Notes: a model not told the origin generated them from the letters alone. A DNA stretch of 64,000 nucleotides from Variovorax sp. HW608 (GCF_900090195.1 NZ_LT607803.1:2728001-2792000); one strand, 5' to 3'. Counted from the first letter of the stretch, positions 42,118 to 51,087 are shown. Translations and numbers: made by a program.

Positions 42118-43239
42118 ATGCTGGACTATTTGAAGTACTACATCTCGCCGTTCACGCAACTGCTGAGCCTCTGGGGATTCGTGATGGGTGGCCACTACGT
42201 GTGGATCGCCATCGCGTGGTTTCCGCTCATGGCGATCGTCGACAGCATCCTGCCGCGCGACTACGGCGCACGCCGCATCACGAACAAGGCGCTGGCTTTC
42301 ATCCCGGTCTGGCTGTCGGTGCTGCTCGGGCCGGCGCTGTACGTGGGCCTGGCCTGGTCGCTGGCGCACCATGACCTGAGCGGCTGGCAGATCTTCGGCG
42401 CGATCGTCGGCACGGCCTGGATGTCGGTGTTGCCGCTGGTGCCTGCGTCGCACGAGCTCTACCACGCGCGCGGCGCGATCGGCAAGACCTTCGGCCGCTA
42501 TGCGCAAGTGTGCTTCCTCGATTGCACGCGCATGGAGGCCCATGTCGTGGGCCACCATATCGACGTGGGAACGGCCGAGGACTGCGACACGGCTGCGCGC
42601 GGCGAGACGCTGTACCGGTTCACGCCGCGCGCCGTGGTGCGTTCCACGATCATGGCGCAGCGCTTCATCTCGGATGCGCTCGAGAAGAAAGGCCATGGCC
42701 GCTGGTCCATCCGCCACGCGCTGTGGCGGGCCGTGCTGGCGCAGGTGGTCTTTCAGGGCGGGCTGTTCCTCATCGGCGGCTGGCCCGCGGTGGGTGCGGC
42801 GCTCGCCGCCATGCTGATCGCGCGTCTCTGGGTGGAGTCGTTCAACTATTTCCAGCACTACGGCCAGGTGCGCGTGGTCGGCGCACCGATCGAGAAGCGG
42901 CATGTCTGGAACCATTTCGGCTGGCTGTCCCGCGTGGCCGCGTTCGAGATCACGAACCATGCGGACCATCACCTGAACAGCTATCTGTCGTACTACGCCC
43001 TGGTGCCGCACCGCGAATCGATCCGCATGCCGAGCGTGTTCGTGTGCTTCCTCGCGGCCCTGCTGCCGCCCCTGTGGTTCCACTGGATCATCAAGCCGGC
43101 CCTCAAGGCGTGGGACACCCGCTATGCCAGCGCCGAGGAGCGCCTGCTGGCGGCCGAGCAGAACCGCCGCGCCGGGTGGGAGGACTGGCTGGGTTCGCAA
43201 GGCAAGCCCGCTGCCCGTGAAACGCATGCCCATGCGTGA
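42118..43239 (+). CDS. XylM/AlkB-type membrane di-iron hydroxylase (terminal methyl monooxygenase)
   Basis: A 373-residue integral membrane protein with about six hydrophobic segments. The iron-binding His boxes are HELYH (112-116), EAHVVGHH (140-147) and NHADHH (280-285), with NYFQHYG (243-249) also conserved. The paired XylA-type reductase and the XylB/XylC-like dehydrogenases place it with xylene/p-cymene monooxygenase hydroxylases rather than rubredoxin-dependent AlkB. It hydroxylates a methyl group using O2 and electrons from the reductase, at the inner membrane. Its substrate range is unknown. Confidence 0.9.
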   Translation: MLDYLKYYISPFTQLLSLWGFVMGGHYVWIAIAWFPLMAIVDSILPRDYGARRITNKALAFIPVWLSVLLGPALYVGLAWSLAHHDLSGWQIFGAIVGTAWMSVLPLVPASHELYHARGAIGKTFGRYAQVCFLDCTRMEAHVVGHHIDVGTAEDCDTAARGETLYRFTPRAVVRSTIMAQRFISDALEKKGHGRWSIRHALWRAVLAQVVFQGGLFLIGGWPAVGAALAAMLIARLWVESFNYFQHYGQVRVVGAPIEKRHVWNHFGWLSRVAAFEITNHADHHLNSYLSYYALVPHRESIRMPSVFVCFLAALLPPLWFHWIIKPALKAWDTRYASAEERLLAAEQNRRAGWEDWLGSQGKPAARETHAHA

Positions 43240-43259
43240 GCGCCTCGAAGGCAGTACAG

Positions 43260-44345
43260 ATGCGTAGCTTCTTCAATTCGCTTTTCGGTGGCAGCGCAAC
43301 CAGGCGGGTCGTCGAGATCCAGCCCCTGGGCAAGACCATCGAGACGCGGCCAGGCCAGACCATCCTGGAAGCGGCCCTGGCCCAGGGCGTTGCCTATCCC
43401 CACAACTGCACGGTCGGAACCTGCGGGTCATGCAAGACGCGCTTGATGCAGGGCACCGTGCAGGCGTCCAGCGACTTCGGCTATACGCTCTCGAAGCACG
43501 AGCTGGAAGCGGGCTACATCCTGGCCTGCCAGGCCGCGCCGCGCGATGCGCTGACGGTGGTCGAAATCGCGGCGCCGGCGGCCGACCTGCGTCCTGCGGA
43601 GGTGTTCGACGCGCGCATCGTCAGCACCGAGGCATTGACGCACGACATCCTGAAGGTCGTGGTCCGGACGGATCGGCCCGTGATGTTCGTGGCCGGGCAG
43701 TACGCCAGCTTCACGGCGCCCGGGCTGCCGCGCAGCCGCAACTATTCCTTCGCCGATGCGCCGCAGCGCGCCGGGCGCACCTCGCTCTGCTTCTTCATCC
43801 GGAAGGTGAGCGGCGGTGCGTTCACCGGGGCGTTGTTCGACGGCGCCCTGGCAGGCAAGCCCCTGAAGCTGGAAGCGGCCCATGGCGCGTTTCACCTTCG
43901 ACCGGGCAACGCCCCCATGGTGTGCATTGCCGGCGGCAGCGGCCTGGCGCCGCTGCTGAGCGTGCTGGAAGACATGCGCATGCGCCGGGTGCGCCGCCCT
44001 TGCGTGCTGCTGTTTGGCGCCCGCACGCAGGCCGACCTGTATGCCCTGGATTCGATCCGCGGCATCGCGAATGCCTGGGGCGAGTCGTTCAGCTTCGTGC
44101 CGGTGCTCTCCGAAGAGCCGGCTTCCAGCGACTGGACTGGCGCCCGCGGCTTCGTGACCGATGCGATCGCGCAGGCCGGCAGCGCGGTGCAGTGGCCCGC
44201 CGCGCAGGCTTACTTGTGCGGGCCGCCGCCGATGATCGATTCCGGGATCGACAGGCTCTTGGGGCTGGGCGTGCCGCTGGACAGCATCTTCTACGACAAG
44301 TTCACCGATGGCGTGCCAGCGGTGGAAAGCCTGAAGGCGGCCTGA
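43260..44345 (+). CDS. XylA-type electron-transfer reductase (ferredoxin + FAD/NAD domains)
   Basis: A 361-residue reductase: an N-terminal plant-type [2Fe-2S] domain with Cys50, Cys55, Cys58 and Cys90 (HNCTVGTCGSCKT), then an FAD domain (SRNYSFADAP), then an NAD domain (CIAGGSGLAPLLSVLEDMRM, YLCGPPPMID). It shuttles electrons from NADH to the hydroxylase. The ATG at 43260 gives MRSFFNSLF, which lines up with XylA; a GTG at 43236 overlapping the hydroxylase stop is the alternative. The close pair supports one two-component monooxygenase. Confidence 0.92.
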   Translation: MRSFFNSLFGGSATRRVVEIQPLGKTIETRPGQTILEAALAQGVAYPHNCTVGTCGSCKTRLMQGTVQASSDFGYTLSKHELEAGYILACQAAPRDALTVVEIAAPAADLRPAEVFDARIVSTEALTHDILKVVVRTDRPVMFVAGQYASFTAPGLPRSRNYSFADAPQRAGRTSLCFFIRKVSGGAFTGALFDGALAGKPLKLEAAHGAFHLRPGNAPMVCIAGGSGLAPLLSVLEDMRMRRVRRPCVLLFGARTQADLYALDSIRGIANAWGESFSFVPVLSEEPASSDWTGARGFVTDAIAQAGSAVQWPAAQAYLCGPPPMIDSGIDRLLGLGVPLDSIFYDKFTDGVPAVESLKAA

Positions 44346-44399
44346 CGCTGGGCGCGGCGCCGACCAGCATCCCTTCTTTTTCTTTGGCGGAGACATTGC

Positions 44400-45839
44400 A
44401 TGACGACCGAATACAGCAGCTTCTACATCGGCGGCGAATGGGTTTCGCCCGCCTCTTCCAGGCGTTTCGACATCCTCAACGCCGGCACCGGCCAACTGGA
44501 GGCGCGCGTGCCGGAGGCGGTCGAGGCGGACGTGGACCGTGCCGTGGCGGCGGCGCGGCAGGCCTTCGACCACTCCGGCTGGCCGACGATGGCGCCTGCG
44601 GAGCGCGCAGCGGTCATGGGGCGTTTTGCGCAAGGCCTGCAGAAGCGAAGCGCCGAACTGGCCAGCGCGGTGAGCCGGCAGAACGGGATGCCGCTGTACC
44701 TCAGCGAGATGCTGGAAGGTGGCTTCTCGGTTGGCGTGCTGGGCTACTACGCCGGCCTGGCGGCCAGCCCGGCCACGCCGGACACGCGTGCTTCGCAGAT
44801 GGGAAAGGAGACCCTGGTCGAGCGCACGGCCATTGGCGTGGTCGCGGCGATCGTTCCCTGGAATTTCCCCGTGACCCTGGCGATGAGCAAGATCGCCCCC
44901 GCGCTGGCGGCCGGTTGCACCGTGGTCATCAAGCCCTCGCCGGGCACCGTGCTGGACAGCTATGTGATGGCCGAAGCCGCGCACGAGTCCGGCATCCCGC
45001 CGGGCGTGCTGAACTGGGTGCCCGCCGATCGGGCCGTGGGCGCCTATCTGGTCGCGCACCCCGGCGTGGACAAGGTGGCGTTCACCGGGTCCACCGGCGC
45101 GGGCCGCCTCATCGCGCGGACCTGCGGAGAACTGCTGCGGCCGGTCACGCTGGAGCTGGGCGGCAAGTCCGCCGCGGTGATCCTGGATGACGCCGACCTC
45201 GATGCCGTGCTGCAGGGCCTGCCGATGGCCAGCCTGCTGAACAACGGCCAGGCCTGCTACAACGGCACGCGCATCCTGGCGCCGGCCAGCCGCTACGGCG
45301 AGGTGGTGGAGGCCGTGGCCGGGCTGGCCAGGTCGTTCAAGGTGGGCGACCCGATGGACCGCTCGACCACCATGGGACCGATGGCGTCGTCGGCGCATCG
45401 TGATCGCGTCGAAGGCTACATCGCCAAGGGCAAGACAGAGGCGCGGCTGGTGGCGGGCGGCGGCCGGCCCGCGGGGCTGGAGAGCGGCTGGTTCGTCGAG
45501 CCGACCGTGTTCGCGGATGTGGACAACCAGTCGGTGATCGCGCAGGAGGAGATCTTCGGCCCGGTGCTCTCCGTCATCCGGTACCGGGACGATGCCGATG
45601 CCGTGCGCATCGCCAACGACTCCGGCTTCGGCCTGGGCGGATCGGTCTGGAGCGGCGATGCCGAGCGGGCGCTGGCCCTGGCGCGCAAGGTTCAGACCGG
45701 GACCATCGGCATCAATGGCTACATGCCGTCCGTCGGCGCACCCTTCGGCGGCATCAAGGCCAGCGGGATCGGGCGGGAATTTGCCCCGGAAACCATCGCC
45801 AGCTATCAGCAGCAGAAGTCGATCTACGTGATGGCTTGA
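44400..45839 (+). CDS. Aldehyde dehydrogenase (benzaldehyde/XylC-like)
   Basis: A 479-residue NAD-dependent aldehyde dehydrogenase. VPWNFPVTLAMSKIAPALAA and KPSPGTVLDS form the cofactor site, FTGSTGAGR follows, Glu252 lies in LELGGKS and the nucleophile Cys286 in NNGQACYNGTR. It should turn the aldehyde from the upstream alcohol dehydrogenase into the carboxylic acid. With the hydroxylase, reductase and alcohol dehydrogenase it completes a CH3 to COOH route. The order ADH-hydroxylase-reductase-ALDH is its own, unlike xylCMABN. Confidence 0.93.
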   Translation: MTTEYSSFYIGGEWVSPASSRRFDILNAGTGQLEARVPEAVEADVDRAVAAARQAFDHSGWPTMAPAERAAVMGRFAQGLQKRSAELASAVSRQNGMPLYLSEMLEGGFSVGVLGYYAGLAASPATPDTRASQMGKETLVERTAIGVVAAIVPWNFPVTLAMSKIAPALAAGCTVVIKPSPGTVLDSYVMAEAAHESGIPPGVLNWVPADRAVGAYLVAHPGVDKVAFTGSTGAGRLIARTCGELLRPVTLELGGKSAAVILDDADLDAVLQGLPMASLLNNGQACYNGTRILAPASRYGEVVEAVAGLARSFKVGDPMDRSTTMGPMASSAHRDRVEGYIAKGKTEARLVAGGGRPAGLESGWFVEPTVFADVDNQSVIAQEEIFGPVLSVIRYRDDADAVRIANDSGFGLGGSVWSGDAERALALARKVQTGTIGINGYMPSVGAPFGGIKASGIGREFAPETIASYQQQKSIYVMA

Positions 45840-45922
45840 GCAGTCCTGATATTGCGCAGCGTGATCGATCCAATAAGAAACAAGGATTGGATTTATTTCT
45901 GCGCAGGCGCCACCATTCCTGC

Positions 45923-46447
45923 ATGTCCCAACAAATGAATTCCATTTCCTGGCCCGACGGCTATGTCCCGGGCTTCACCGAGAACTTCGCCTCCAACGAG
46001 GTCATCGTCGCCGGATTGAGTGCGGCGGACGTGTGGCCCTTGCTGAACACGCCCTCGCGCTGGCCGAGCTACTACGTCAACTCGGCCAACATCCGCTTTC
46101 ACGATGACAAGGGCCCGCAGCTGGAACGCGGCGCACGCTTCTACTTCGAGACATTCGGCTTCCCCGTCGAGTCGCAGTGCAACGAGTACGTGCCGCCATC
46201 TGCCGGCCAGCCCGGCCGCGTGGCGTGGCATGGCTGGTCCGGCGAGGGCGAGACCCGACTGGACGTGCACCACGCATGGCTGGTCGAGGACCTGCCCGGA
46301 GGACGGGTGCGCATCCTCACGCAGGAGACCCAGAGGGGCAAGCCGGCCGAAGAACTTCATCATGCCAAGCCCAACCCGATGATCAACGGACATCAGGATT
46401 GGCTGGATGGACTTGTCGCTGCGGCGCGCGCCGGCAAGTCGGCCTGA
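45923..46447 (+). CDS. SRPBCC-fold polyketide-cyclase/START-like protein
   Basis: A 174-residue protein from the ATG at 45923 (MSQQMNSISWPDGYVPGFTE). VAGLSAADVWPLLNTPSRWP and the beta-rich RFYFETFGFPVESQ / VAWHGWSGEGETRLD strands fit the SRPBCC (START-like) ligand-binding fold. A frame opening at 45836 would overlap the aldehyde dehydrogenase; the 83 bp before 45923 are AT-richer than their surroundings and look like a separate promoter. It may bind a hydrophobic ligand or modify an enzyme's product. The role in the module is unknown. Confidence 0.75.
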   Translation: MSQQMNSISWPDGYVPGFTENFASNEVIVAGLSAADVWPLLNTPSRWPSYYVNSANIRFHDDKGPQLERGARFYFETFGFPVESQCNEYVPPSAGQPGRVAWHGWSGEGETRLDVHHAWLVEDLPGGRVRILTQETQRGKPAEELHHAKPNPMINGHQDWLDGLVAAARAGKSA

Positions 46448-46548
46448 CAGGAAGCGGCCGGGCTCGTTCCGGAAACGCTGGAGGCCGTTCACGGACGATG
46501 CGCGCCGGCGGGCAGGACTTGCTTGCGCACAGTAAGCTCGCGGGCCAC

Positions 46549-47448
46549 ATGAAAGACCTCCGCAGCCTGGACCTCAATCTGCTCAAGGCGCTCGACGTCC
46601 TTCTGGACGAATGCAACGTGACGCGCGCCGCAGCCCGGCTGGGCGTCACGCAGCCCGCCATGAGCGGGATGCTGACCCGACTGCGGGACGCCTTCGACGA
46701 TCCCCTCTTCGTTCGCGCCCAGCGCGGCATCGTGCCGACACGCAGGGCACTCGCCATCGCGCGGCCTCTGGGGCAGGTGCTCGAGGAAATCGGCGGACTG
46801 CTCCGAGCCCCCTCTTTCGATCCCTCGACCGCGCGGATGAACTTCACCATCGCCGCCACGGACTACGCGCTGCGGGCTGTCGCACTGCCTTTTCTCGCCA
46901 AGCTCAAGCCTCGCGCGCCCCACATCAGGGTGGCGCTCGTCGGCGTCGACGATGCCTTGGTGCAGACGCAGCTGGAGCGCGCCGAGATCGATGTTGCGCT
47001 GCTGACGCCCGAAACTGCGCCTGGCGACCTGCATGCCCGTGCGCTGTTCAAGGAGCACTATGTCTGCGCAGTGCGCGCGGATCATCCGGCTGCGGGAGGA
47101 CGGCGCCTGACGCTCAAGAAGTTCTGCGCGCTCGATCACATGCTGGTGTCCTACACAGGCGGCAGTTTCCGGGGAATCACCGACGAAGTGCTCGATGCAT
47201 TGGGCAGACAGCGCAATGTCACCGTGTCGGTCAAGAGCTTTCTGGTCGTGCCCGACCTGCTTCGAGCGAGCGACATGGTGGCCACCGTTCCCAGCCGGCT
47301 CGTTGCCGGTGTCGAGGGACTCGTGCTCTTTGCGCCGCCGATCGACATTCCCGGCTTCACCAAGAGTGCCGTCTGGCACGATCGCACGCACCGCGATCCC
47401 GCTCACCGGTGGCTGCGCCAATTGCTCTTCGACACGGCCGCCGATTGA
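46549..47448 (+). CDS. LysR family transcriptional regulator (NodD/NagR-like)
   Basis: A 299-residue LysR regulator from MKDLRSLDLNLLKALDVLLD. The HTH is NVTRAAARLGVTQPAMSGML followed by TRLRDAFDDPLFVRAQRGIV, and the ligand-binding domain starts at MNFTIAATDYALRAV. The subgroup resembles NodD/NagR/DntR-like aromatic-acid regulators. The ATG at 46498 is an alternative start giving 17 more residues. It could control the SRPBCC gene or the oxidation module just upstream; both run in the same direction, so no divergent target is visible. Confidence 0.88.
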   Translation: MKDLRSLDLNLLKALDVLLDECNVTRAAARLGVTQPAMSGMLTRLRDAFDDPLFVRAQRGIVPTRRALAIARPLGQVLEEIGGLLRAPSFDPSTARMNFTIAATDYALRAVALPFLAKLKPRAPHIRVALVGVDDALVQTQLERAEIDVALLTPETAPGDLHARALFKEHYVCAVRADHPAAGGRRLTLKKFCALDHMLVSYTGGSFRGITDEVLDALGRQRNVTVSVKSFLVVPDLLRASDMVATVPSRLVAGVEGLVLFAPPIDIPGFTKSAVWHDRTHRDPAHRWLRQLLFDTAAD

Positions 47449-47463
47449 CAGGCCGGCGGGCGC

Positions 47464-47748
47464 TCAGCCTCCTTCGCAGACCACGCGCGCCTCGTGAACG
47501 AGGCGATCGCGCACCAGCGCGAGCGCTTCGTCGTCCTCGCTCGCCTCGCGCAGCGCCTTGACCATGTCGCGATGGTCGAGCACGAGCAGCATGCGGATCG
47601 CGTAGCACTCCGCCTGGGTGAACTCGCCGGCCTCGGTCAACGCCTCGAGCTTGAGGATCGCCTCGCGGGGTGCGAGAAGATTGATCTCGATCAGTTCGAG
47701 CACATGGTCGATCTGCCGGGCGTTCAGGACTTGTGGTTGGGACGACAT
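47464..47748 (-). CDS. Hypothetical protein, helical
   Basis: A 94-residue protein starting MSSQPQVLNARQIDHVLELI. It is acidic and predicted wholly helical, with no signal peptide, Cys pair or membrane segment. I do not recognise a family. It is convergent with the LysR gene (15 bp between stops) and stands 73 bp downstream of the deoxyribosyltransferase gene, possibly in the same transcript. Confidence 0.65.
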   Translation of the reverse strand: MSSQPQVLNARQIDHVLELIEINLLAPREAILKLEALTEAGEFTQAECYAIRMLLVLDHRDMVKALREASEDDEALALVRDRLVHEARVVCEGG

Positions 47749-47821
47749 CGGGGATTCCTCTCTCTGCTGCCCCTTGAGTCTCGGCCGCGACGCTTAAGCG
47801 GGCTGAACCCTGCCGTCACCT

Positions 47822-48370
47822 TCATGGACCGCCGCCCAACAGCCGGGCCATCCATGCGATCGCCGCTTCGGCATCCGGCGCGAGATGCGTGGACCGGGTG
47901 AGCATGAGGTTGAGCCGCTGGCCGAGTCCTTCCACCGTGGTTCCGTTGGCTGCTTCACGCAGCGCGCCCTCGGCATCCCGCTCGCAGGCGAGCATGGCGG
48001 CGACGCGCTCCGCATAGGTCCCGGGCGGCACCCCGTACACCACCACGGGCTTGCCGAGCGCCACCGCGAAGCCGACCTCGAAGACGGTGCCCGAATCCGG
48101 CTCCAGGCCGCGAAAGGACTGCAGGTTGGCGATGCATCCATCGGCATCGCGAAGCAGGGCGACGTTGCCGTCGTAGATGGCTTGCGCCCATTGGTCTTCG
48201 CTGTCTGCGGCGCTGCGCTGGATCGTCGCATCGATCGGCGCGACGCCGGCGAGCCCGGCGCGTTCGCAGCGGTTCTTCAGGTCCCTGAAGATGCCGTCGC
48301 GGTTCGGAAAAAAGACATCGGGGCCGGCAAGGTAGATGCGCGGCCGGAAGGCGGGTTTCTCTGGCGTCAT
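47822..48370 (-). CDS. Nucleoside 2-deoxyribosyltransferase family protein
   Basis: A 182-residue Rossmann-like protein. PRIYLAGPDVFFPNRDG is the nucleotide-binding strand-loop, CIANLQSFRGLEPDSGTVFE holds the catalytic Glu context, and VGFAVALGKPVVVYG follows. Such enzymes exchange or hydrolyse the base of deoxynucleosides, cleaning or salvaging nucleotides. I take the ATG at 48370 (MTPEKPAFRP); the TTG at 48394 would include a hairpin inside the gene. Confidence 0.87.
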   Translation of the reverse strand: MTPEKPAFRPRIYLAGPDVFFPNRDGIFRDLKNRCERAGLAGVAPIDATIQRSAADSEDQWAQAIYDGNVALLRDADGCIANLQSFRGLEPDSGTVFEVGFAVALGKPVVVYGVPPGTYAERVAAMLACERDAEGALREAANGTTVEGLGQRLNLMLTRSTHLAPDAEAAIAWMARLLGGGP

Positions 48371-48391
48371 CCGGCCGATGGTATCGGCCGG
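48371..48391. terminator. Short perfect hairpin between trxC and the deoxyribosyltransferase gene
   Basis: CCGGCCGAT-GGT-ATCGGCCGG forms a 9-bp stem with a 3-base loop directly upstream of the deoxyribosyltransferase ATG and 10 bp after the trxC stop. It lacks a T tract, so it may be a weak terminator, an mRNA boundary or an operator, or it may limit ribosome access. Confidence 0.4.
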
Positions 48392-48400
48392 CAATGGCCG

Positions 48401-48838
48401 CTATCGCGCGTGGGCTTCGGTCCAGCGCACGATATCGGCCGGACCCATCGCGCCCGCCTGGCGCGCGATCTCGCGGCCGCCCCTGAAGAGCGCCAGCGTC
48501 GGGATGCTGCGGATGCCGAAGCGCGCGCCCAAAGACGGCACCGCTTCGGTGTCGACCTTCACGAGCCGCACGTTCGGCTCCAGCTGCGCGGCGGCCTGCT
48601 CGAAGCCCGGCGCCATCTGGCGGCACGGGCCGCACCACGGCGCCCAGAAATCGACCAGCACCGGGATCTCGTTGCGCGCGACGTGCCGGTCGAAAGCGGC
48701 TTCATCGAGCGCGGTCGAGTGGCCGGTGAACAAGGGTTGATGGCACTTGCCGCAGTCCGGCGCGCTGCCGAGCTGGTCGCTCTTCACGCGGTTGGTGGTG
48801 TGGCAGTGCGGACAGACGATGTGCAGCGAATCGGTCAT
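48401..48838 (-). CDS. trxC: Thioredoxin 2 (TrxC)
   Basis: A 145-residue thioredoxin with an N-terminal zinc ribbon (VCPHCHTTNRV and APDCGKCHQPLF) and the redox motif WAPWCGPCRQM. The zinc ribbon defines TrxC rather than TrxA. It reduces disulfides in the cytoplasm and is usually part of oxidative-stress defence. Its ATG overlaps the stop of the LysR gene (ATGA), an unusual coupling that suggests co-expression with that regulator. Confidence 0.93.
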   Translation of the reverse strand: MTDSLHIVCPHCHTTNRVKSDQLGSAPDCGKCHQPLFTGHSTALDEAAFDRHVARNEIPVLVDFWAPWCGPCRQMAPGFEQAAAQLEPNVRLVKVDTEAVPSLGARFGIRSIPTLALFRGGREIARQAGAMGPADIVRWTEAHAR

Positions 48839-49776
48839 TTCCCCGAACTGGGGCCGGAGCCTGCCATTGCAAGTCCCGCAAGCCCCGCCATCTCCCTCGC
48901 GAGATCGACGAAGACGCGCAGCTTGGGCGCCTCTGCGCCCCGCCGCGGGAAGTAGAGGAAGAGTCCGGGCTCCTCGAATGCCGAGGCCGGCAGGATCTGC
49001 CGCAGCCGCCCGTCGGCGAGCTCGGCGCGCACCAGCGGTTCGAAGATGTAGGCGATGCCGACGCCGGCGAGCGCGAGATCCTTGGCATACAGCGCGTTGG
49101 TGACGCGCACCGTGCCCTTCACTTCGACGGCCACATGGGCCTTGCGCTCGACCAGATCCCACGCGTAGGCGCCGCCCGACGTCACGAAGCGAAACCCGAT
49201 GCAGTTGTGCCTCGCGAGCGCCGCGATATTGCGCGGCACGCCCGCCGATGCGAGATAGCCCGGCGAAGCCACCATGATCGCCTTGAAAGGCGGCGTGAGC
49301 CGGACCGCGACCATGTCCTGCGCGACCGTGTGGCCGAGCCGCACGCCGGCGTCCCAGCCGCCGGCCACGATGTCGGCCAGTCCGTCGTCCGAAGTCACTT
49401 CGACCTCCACGCCGGGATGGCGTCGCGACATCTCGGCCACCAGCGGCGTGATGGCCATCGGCAGCGCCACATGCGGCGCGTTGATGCGCAGCACGCCGCC
49501 GACCCGGCCAAAGCTCGCGCCGAAGCCATCGACCGCATCCGCGATCTCGGACATCGCCGGGGCCAGCACGTGCAGCAAGGCCTCCCCCGCCTCGGTGAGC
49601 CGTACGCTGCGCGTGGTGCGCGCGAACAGCGGCTGGCCGAGTTGCTCCTCAACCGCCCTCACCGCATGGCTCACCGCCGATGCGCTCATGCCGAGTTCGC
49701 CCGCGGCGGCCGCGAATCCGCCCCGGCGATGCACCGCGAGGACGATCGCGAGATGGGGAAGGAGCTGCCGGTCCAT
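48835..49776 (-). CDS. LysR family transcriptional regulator
   Basis: A 313-residue LysR regulator of the CrgA/DmlR-like subgroup. The HTH is FAAAAGELGMSASAVSHAVR with VEEQLGQPLFARTTRSVRLT, and the effector domain begins GGVLRINAPHVALPMAITPL. It is divergent from the SDR gene at 49892 with 115 bp between; subgroup members often control such a divergent oxidoreductase. It is translationally coupled to trxC downstream. Confidence 0.92.
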   Translation of the reverse strand: MDRQLLPHLAIVLAVHRRGGFAAAAGELGMSASAVSHAVRAVEEQLGQPLFARTTRSVRLTEAGEALLHVLAPAMSEIADAVDGFGASFGRVGGVLRINAPHVALPMAITPLVAEMSRRHPGVEVEVTSDDGLADIVAGGWDAGVRLGHTVAQDMVAVRLTPPFKAIMVASPGYLASAGVPRNIAALARHNCIGFRFVTSGGAYAWDLVERKAHVAVEVKGTVRVTNALYAKDLALAGVGIAYIFEPLVRAELADGRLRQILPASAFEEPGLFLYFPRRGAEAPKLRVFVDLAREMAGLAGLAMAGSGPSSGK

Positions 49777-49891
49777 TCATGCATCGTATCGCACAGTGCT
49801 TGCTAATCGTGCGGTCTAGTCGATGAATGCCGATTGCGGAATAGTCGCTCCCATGCCCTGCCGGGCCCCACTCGCAGGAAAGGACTCCACC

Positions 49892-50737
49892 ATGACCACT
49901 TCCGCTCAAGCCCGCACCTGGTTCATTACCGGCGCGTCGTCGGGCTTCGGACGCGCGTTTGCCGAACACGCCCTCGCCCAGGGCCACAACGTGGTCGCGA
50001 CGGCACGCGACCCTGGCCGGCTCGCCGACCTGGCGGCGCTCGCGCCGCAGCGCGTTCTTGCCGCCGCGCTCGATGTCGATGCGCACGGCGCCGCCGAAGA
50101 AGCGGTCCAGGCCGCGATCGCGCGCTTCGGCCGCATCGACGTGCTCATCAACAACGCGGGCTACGGCGTGGTCGGCGCTTTCGAGGAAACATCGGATGCC
50201 GAACTGCGCGCGCTGATGGATACCAACTTCTTCGGCGCGATGGCCGTCACGCGCGCGGCGCTGCCCTTCCTGCGCGCGCAGCGCTCGGGCGCGATCGTCA
50301 ACATCTCCAGCCTCGGCGGTCAGCTCTCTTTCGCGGGCTTCAGCGCGTACTCCGCGTCCAAGTTCGCGATCGAGGGTGCGTCCGAGGCGCTGGCGCAGGA
50401 AGTCGCTCCCTTCGGCATCAAGGTGCTGATCGCGGAGCCGGGCCAGTTCCGCACGCAACTCGCCGGCAGCGGCATGCGGCACATGCCCGTCATCGACGAC
50501 TACCAGTCGGTGGTCGGCGCAACGCGCGAATTCGCCCGCGCGATGCACGACACGCAGGCCGGCGACCCGCGCAAGGCAGCGGCCGCGATCGAACACGCGC
50601 TGAACGCCGAACGCACGCCGCTGCGCCTGCAGCTCGGCGGCGATGCGGTCGATGCGGTGCGCGCGCACGCGCAGGCGCTGCTGAAGGAACTGGCCGAATG
50701 GGAATCCGTGAGCCGAGGCACGGACTTCGATCTTTAA
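49892..50737 (+). CDS. SDR family oxidoreductase
   Basis: A 281-residue classical SDR. TGASSGFGRAFAEHAL is the cofactor site, INNAGYGVVGAFEETSD follows, and the catalytic Ser/Tyr/Lys are in NISSLGGQLSFAGFSAYSAS and K. The C-terminal part is extended, as in retinol-dehydrogenase-like SDRs. It is divergent from the LysR gene and its likely target. The substrate is unknown. Its stop overlaps the end of the ABM-like gene by 4 bp, tail to tail. Confidence 0.9.
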   Translation: MTTSAQARTWFITGASSGFGRAFAEHALAQGHNVVATARDPGRLADLAALAPQRVLAAALDVDAHGAAEEAVQAAIARFGRIDVLINNAGYGVVGAFEETSDAELRALMDTNFFGAMAVTRAALPFLRAQRSGAIVNISSLGGQLSFAGFSAYSASKFAIEGASEALAQEVAPFGIKVLIAEPGQFRTQLAGSGMRHMPVIDDYQSVVGATREFARAMHDTQAGDPRKAAAAIEHALNAERTPLRLQLGGDAVDAVRAHAQALLKELAEWESVSRGTDFDL

Positions 50738-51087
50738 TCAGGCACCGTCCATTCGGCCGGAAGCGTCGCGACCACGTGCGGATCGGAGATCGCGTAATGG
50801 CGCACGCTCGGCTCGCGGTCGAACAGCTTGGGCACGTCGCCCGGATCGATGGTCGGCGCGGTGTGCGGATCGCCCGTGTGGGCGCGGATGCTTTCCATGG
50901 AATCCCAGACCGACACGACCACGACTTCGGTGGTCCCGTCGTTCAGATCCCTGAAAAGCGCTGCGGCGCGCTTGTTGCCCTTGGCCGCCCGCAGCCGCTT
51001 GAGCACCGTGGCATCCAGGTGGTCGCTGCACTCCCCGCGCAGTTCCGCTCGAATCCAGAATGTCCACGCACGCAAGATCTTGCCCAT
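50734..51087 (-). CDS. ABM-like (antibiotic-biosynthesis-monooxygenase-fold) small protein
   Basis: A 117-residue protein with the pattern of a dimeric alpha/beta barrel: ILRAWTFWIRAEL, then TTEVVVVSVWDSMESIRAHT, then LFDREPSVRHYAIS. These resemble ABM/YgiN-type domains. It carries no obvious cofactor motif, and the role is unknown. Its promoter lies in the 51088-51170 gap, which has the AT-rich GATAAATATTG near 51099. Confidence 0.65.
   Translation of the reverse strand: MGKILRAWTFWIRAELRGECSDHLDATVLKRLRAAKGNKRAAALFRDLNDGTTEVVVVSVWDSMESIRAHTGDPHTAPTIDPGDVPKLFDREPSVRHYAISDPHVVATLPAEWTVPD

Noticed and set aside
43428..45398. A 656-codon open frame on the minus strand
   Set aside because: It is antisense to the reductase and aldehyde dehydrogenase genes, whose cofactor and catalytic residues are clear.
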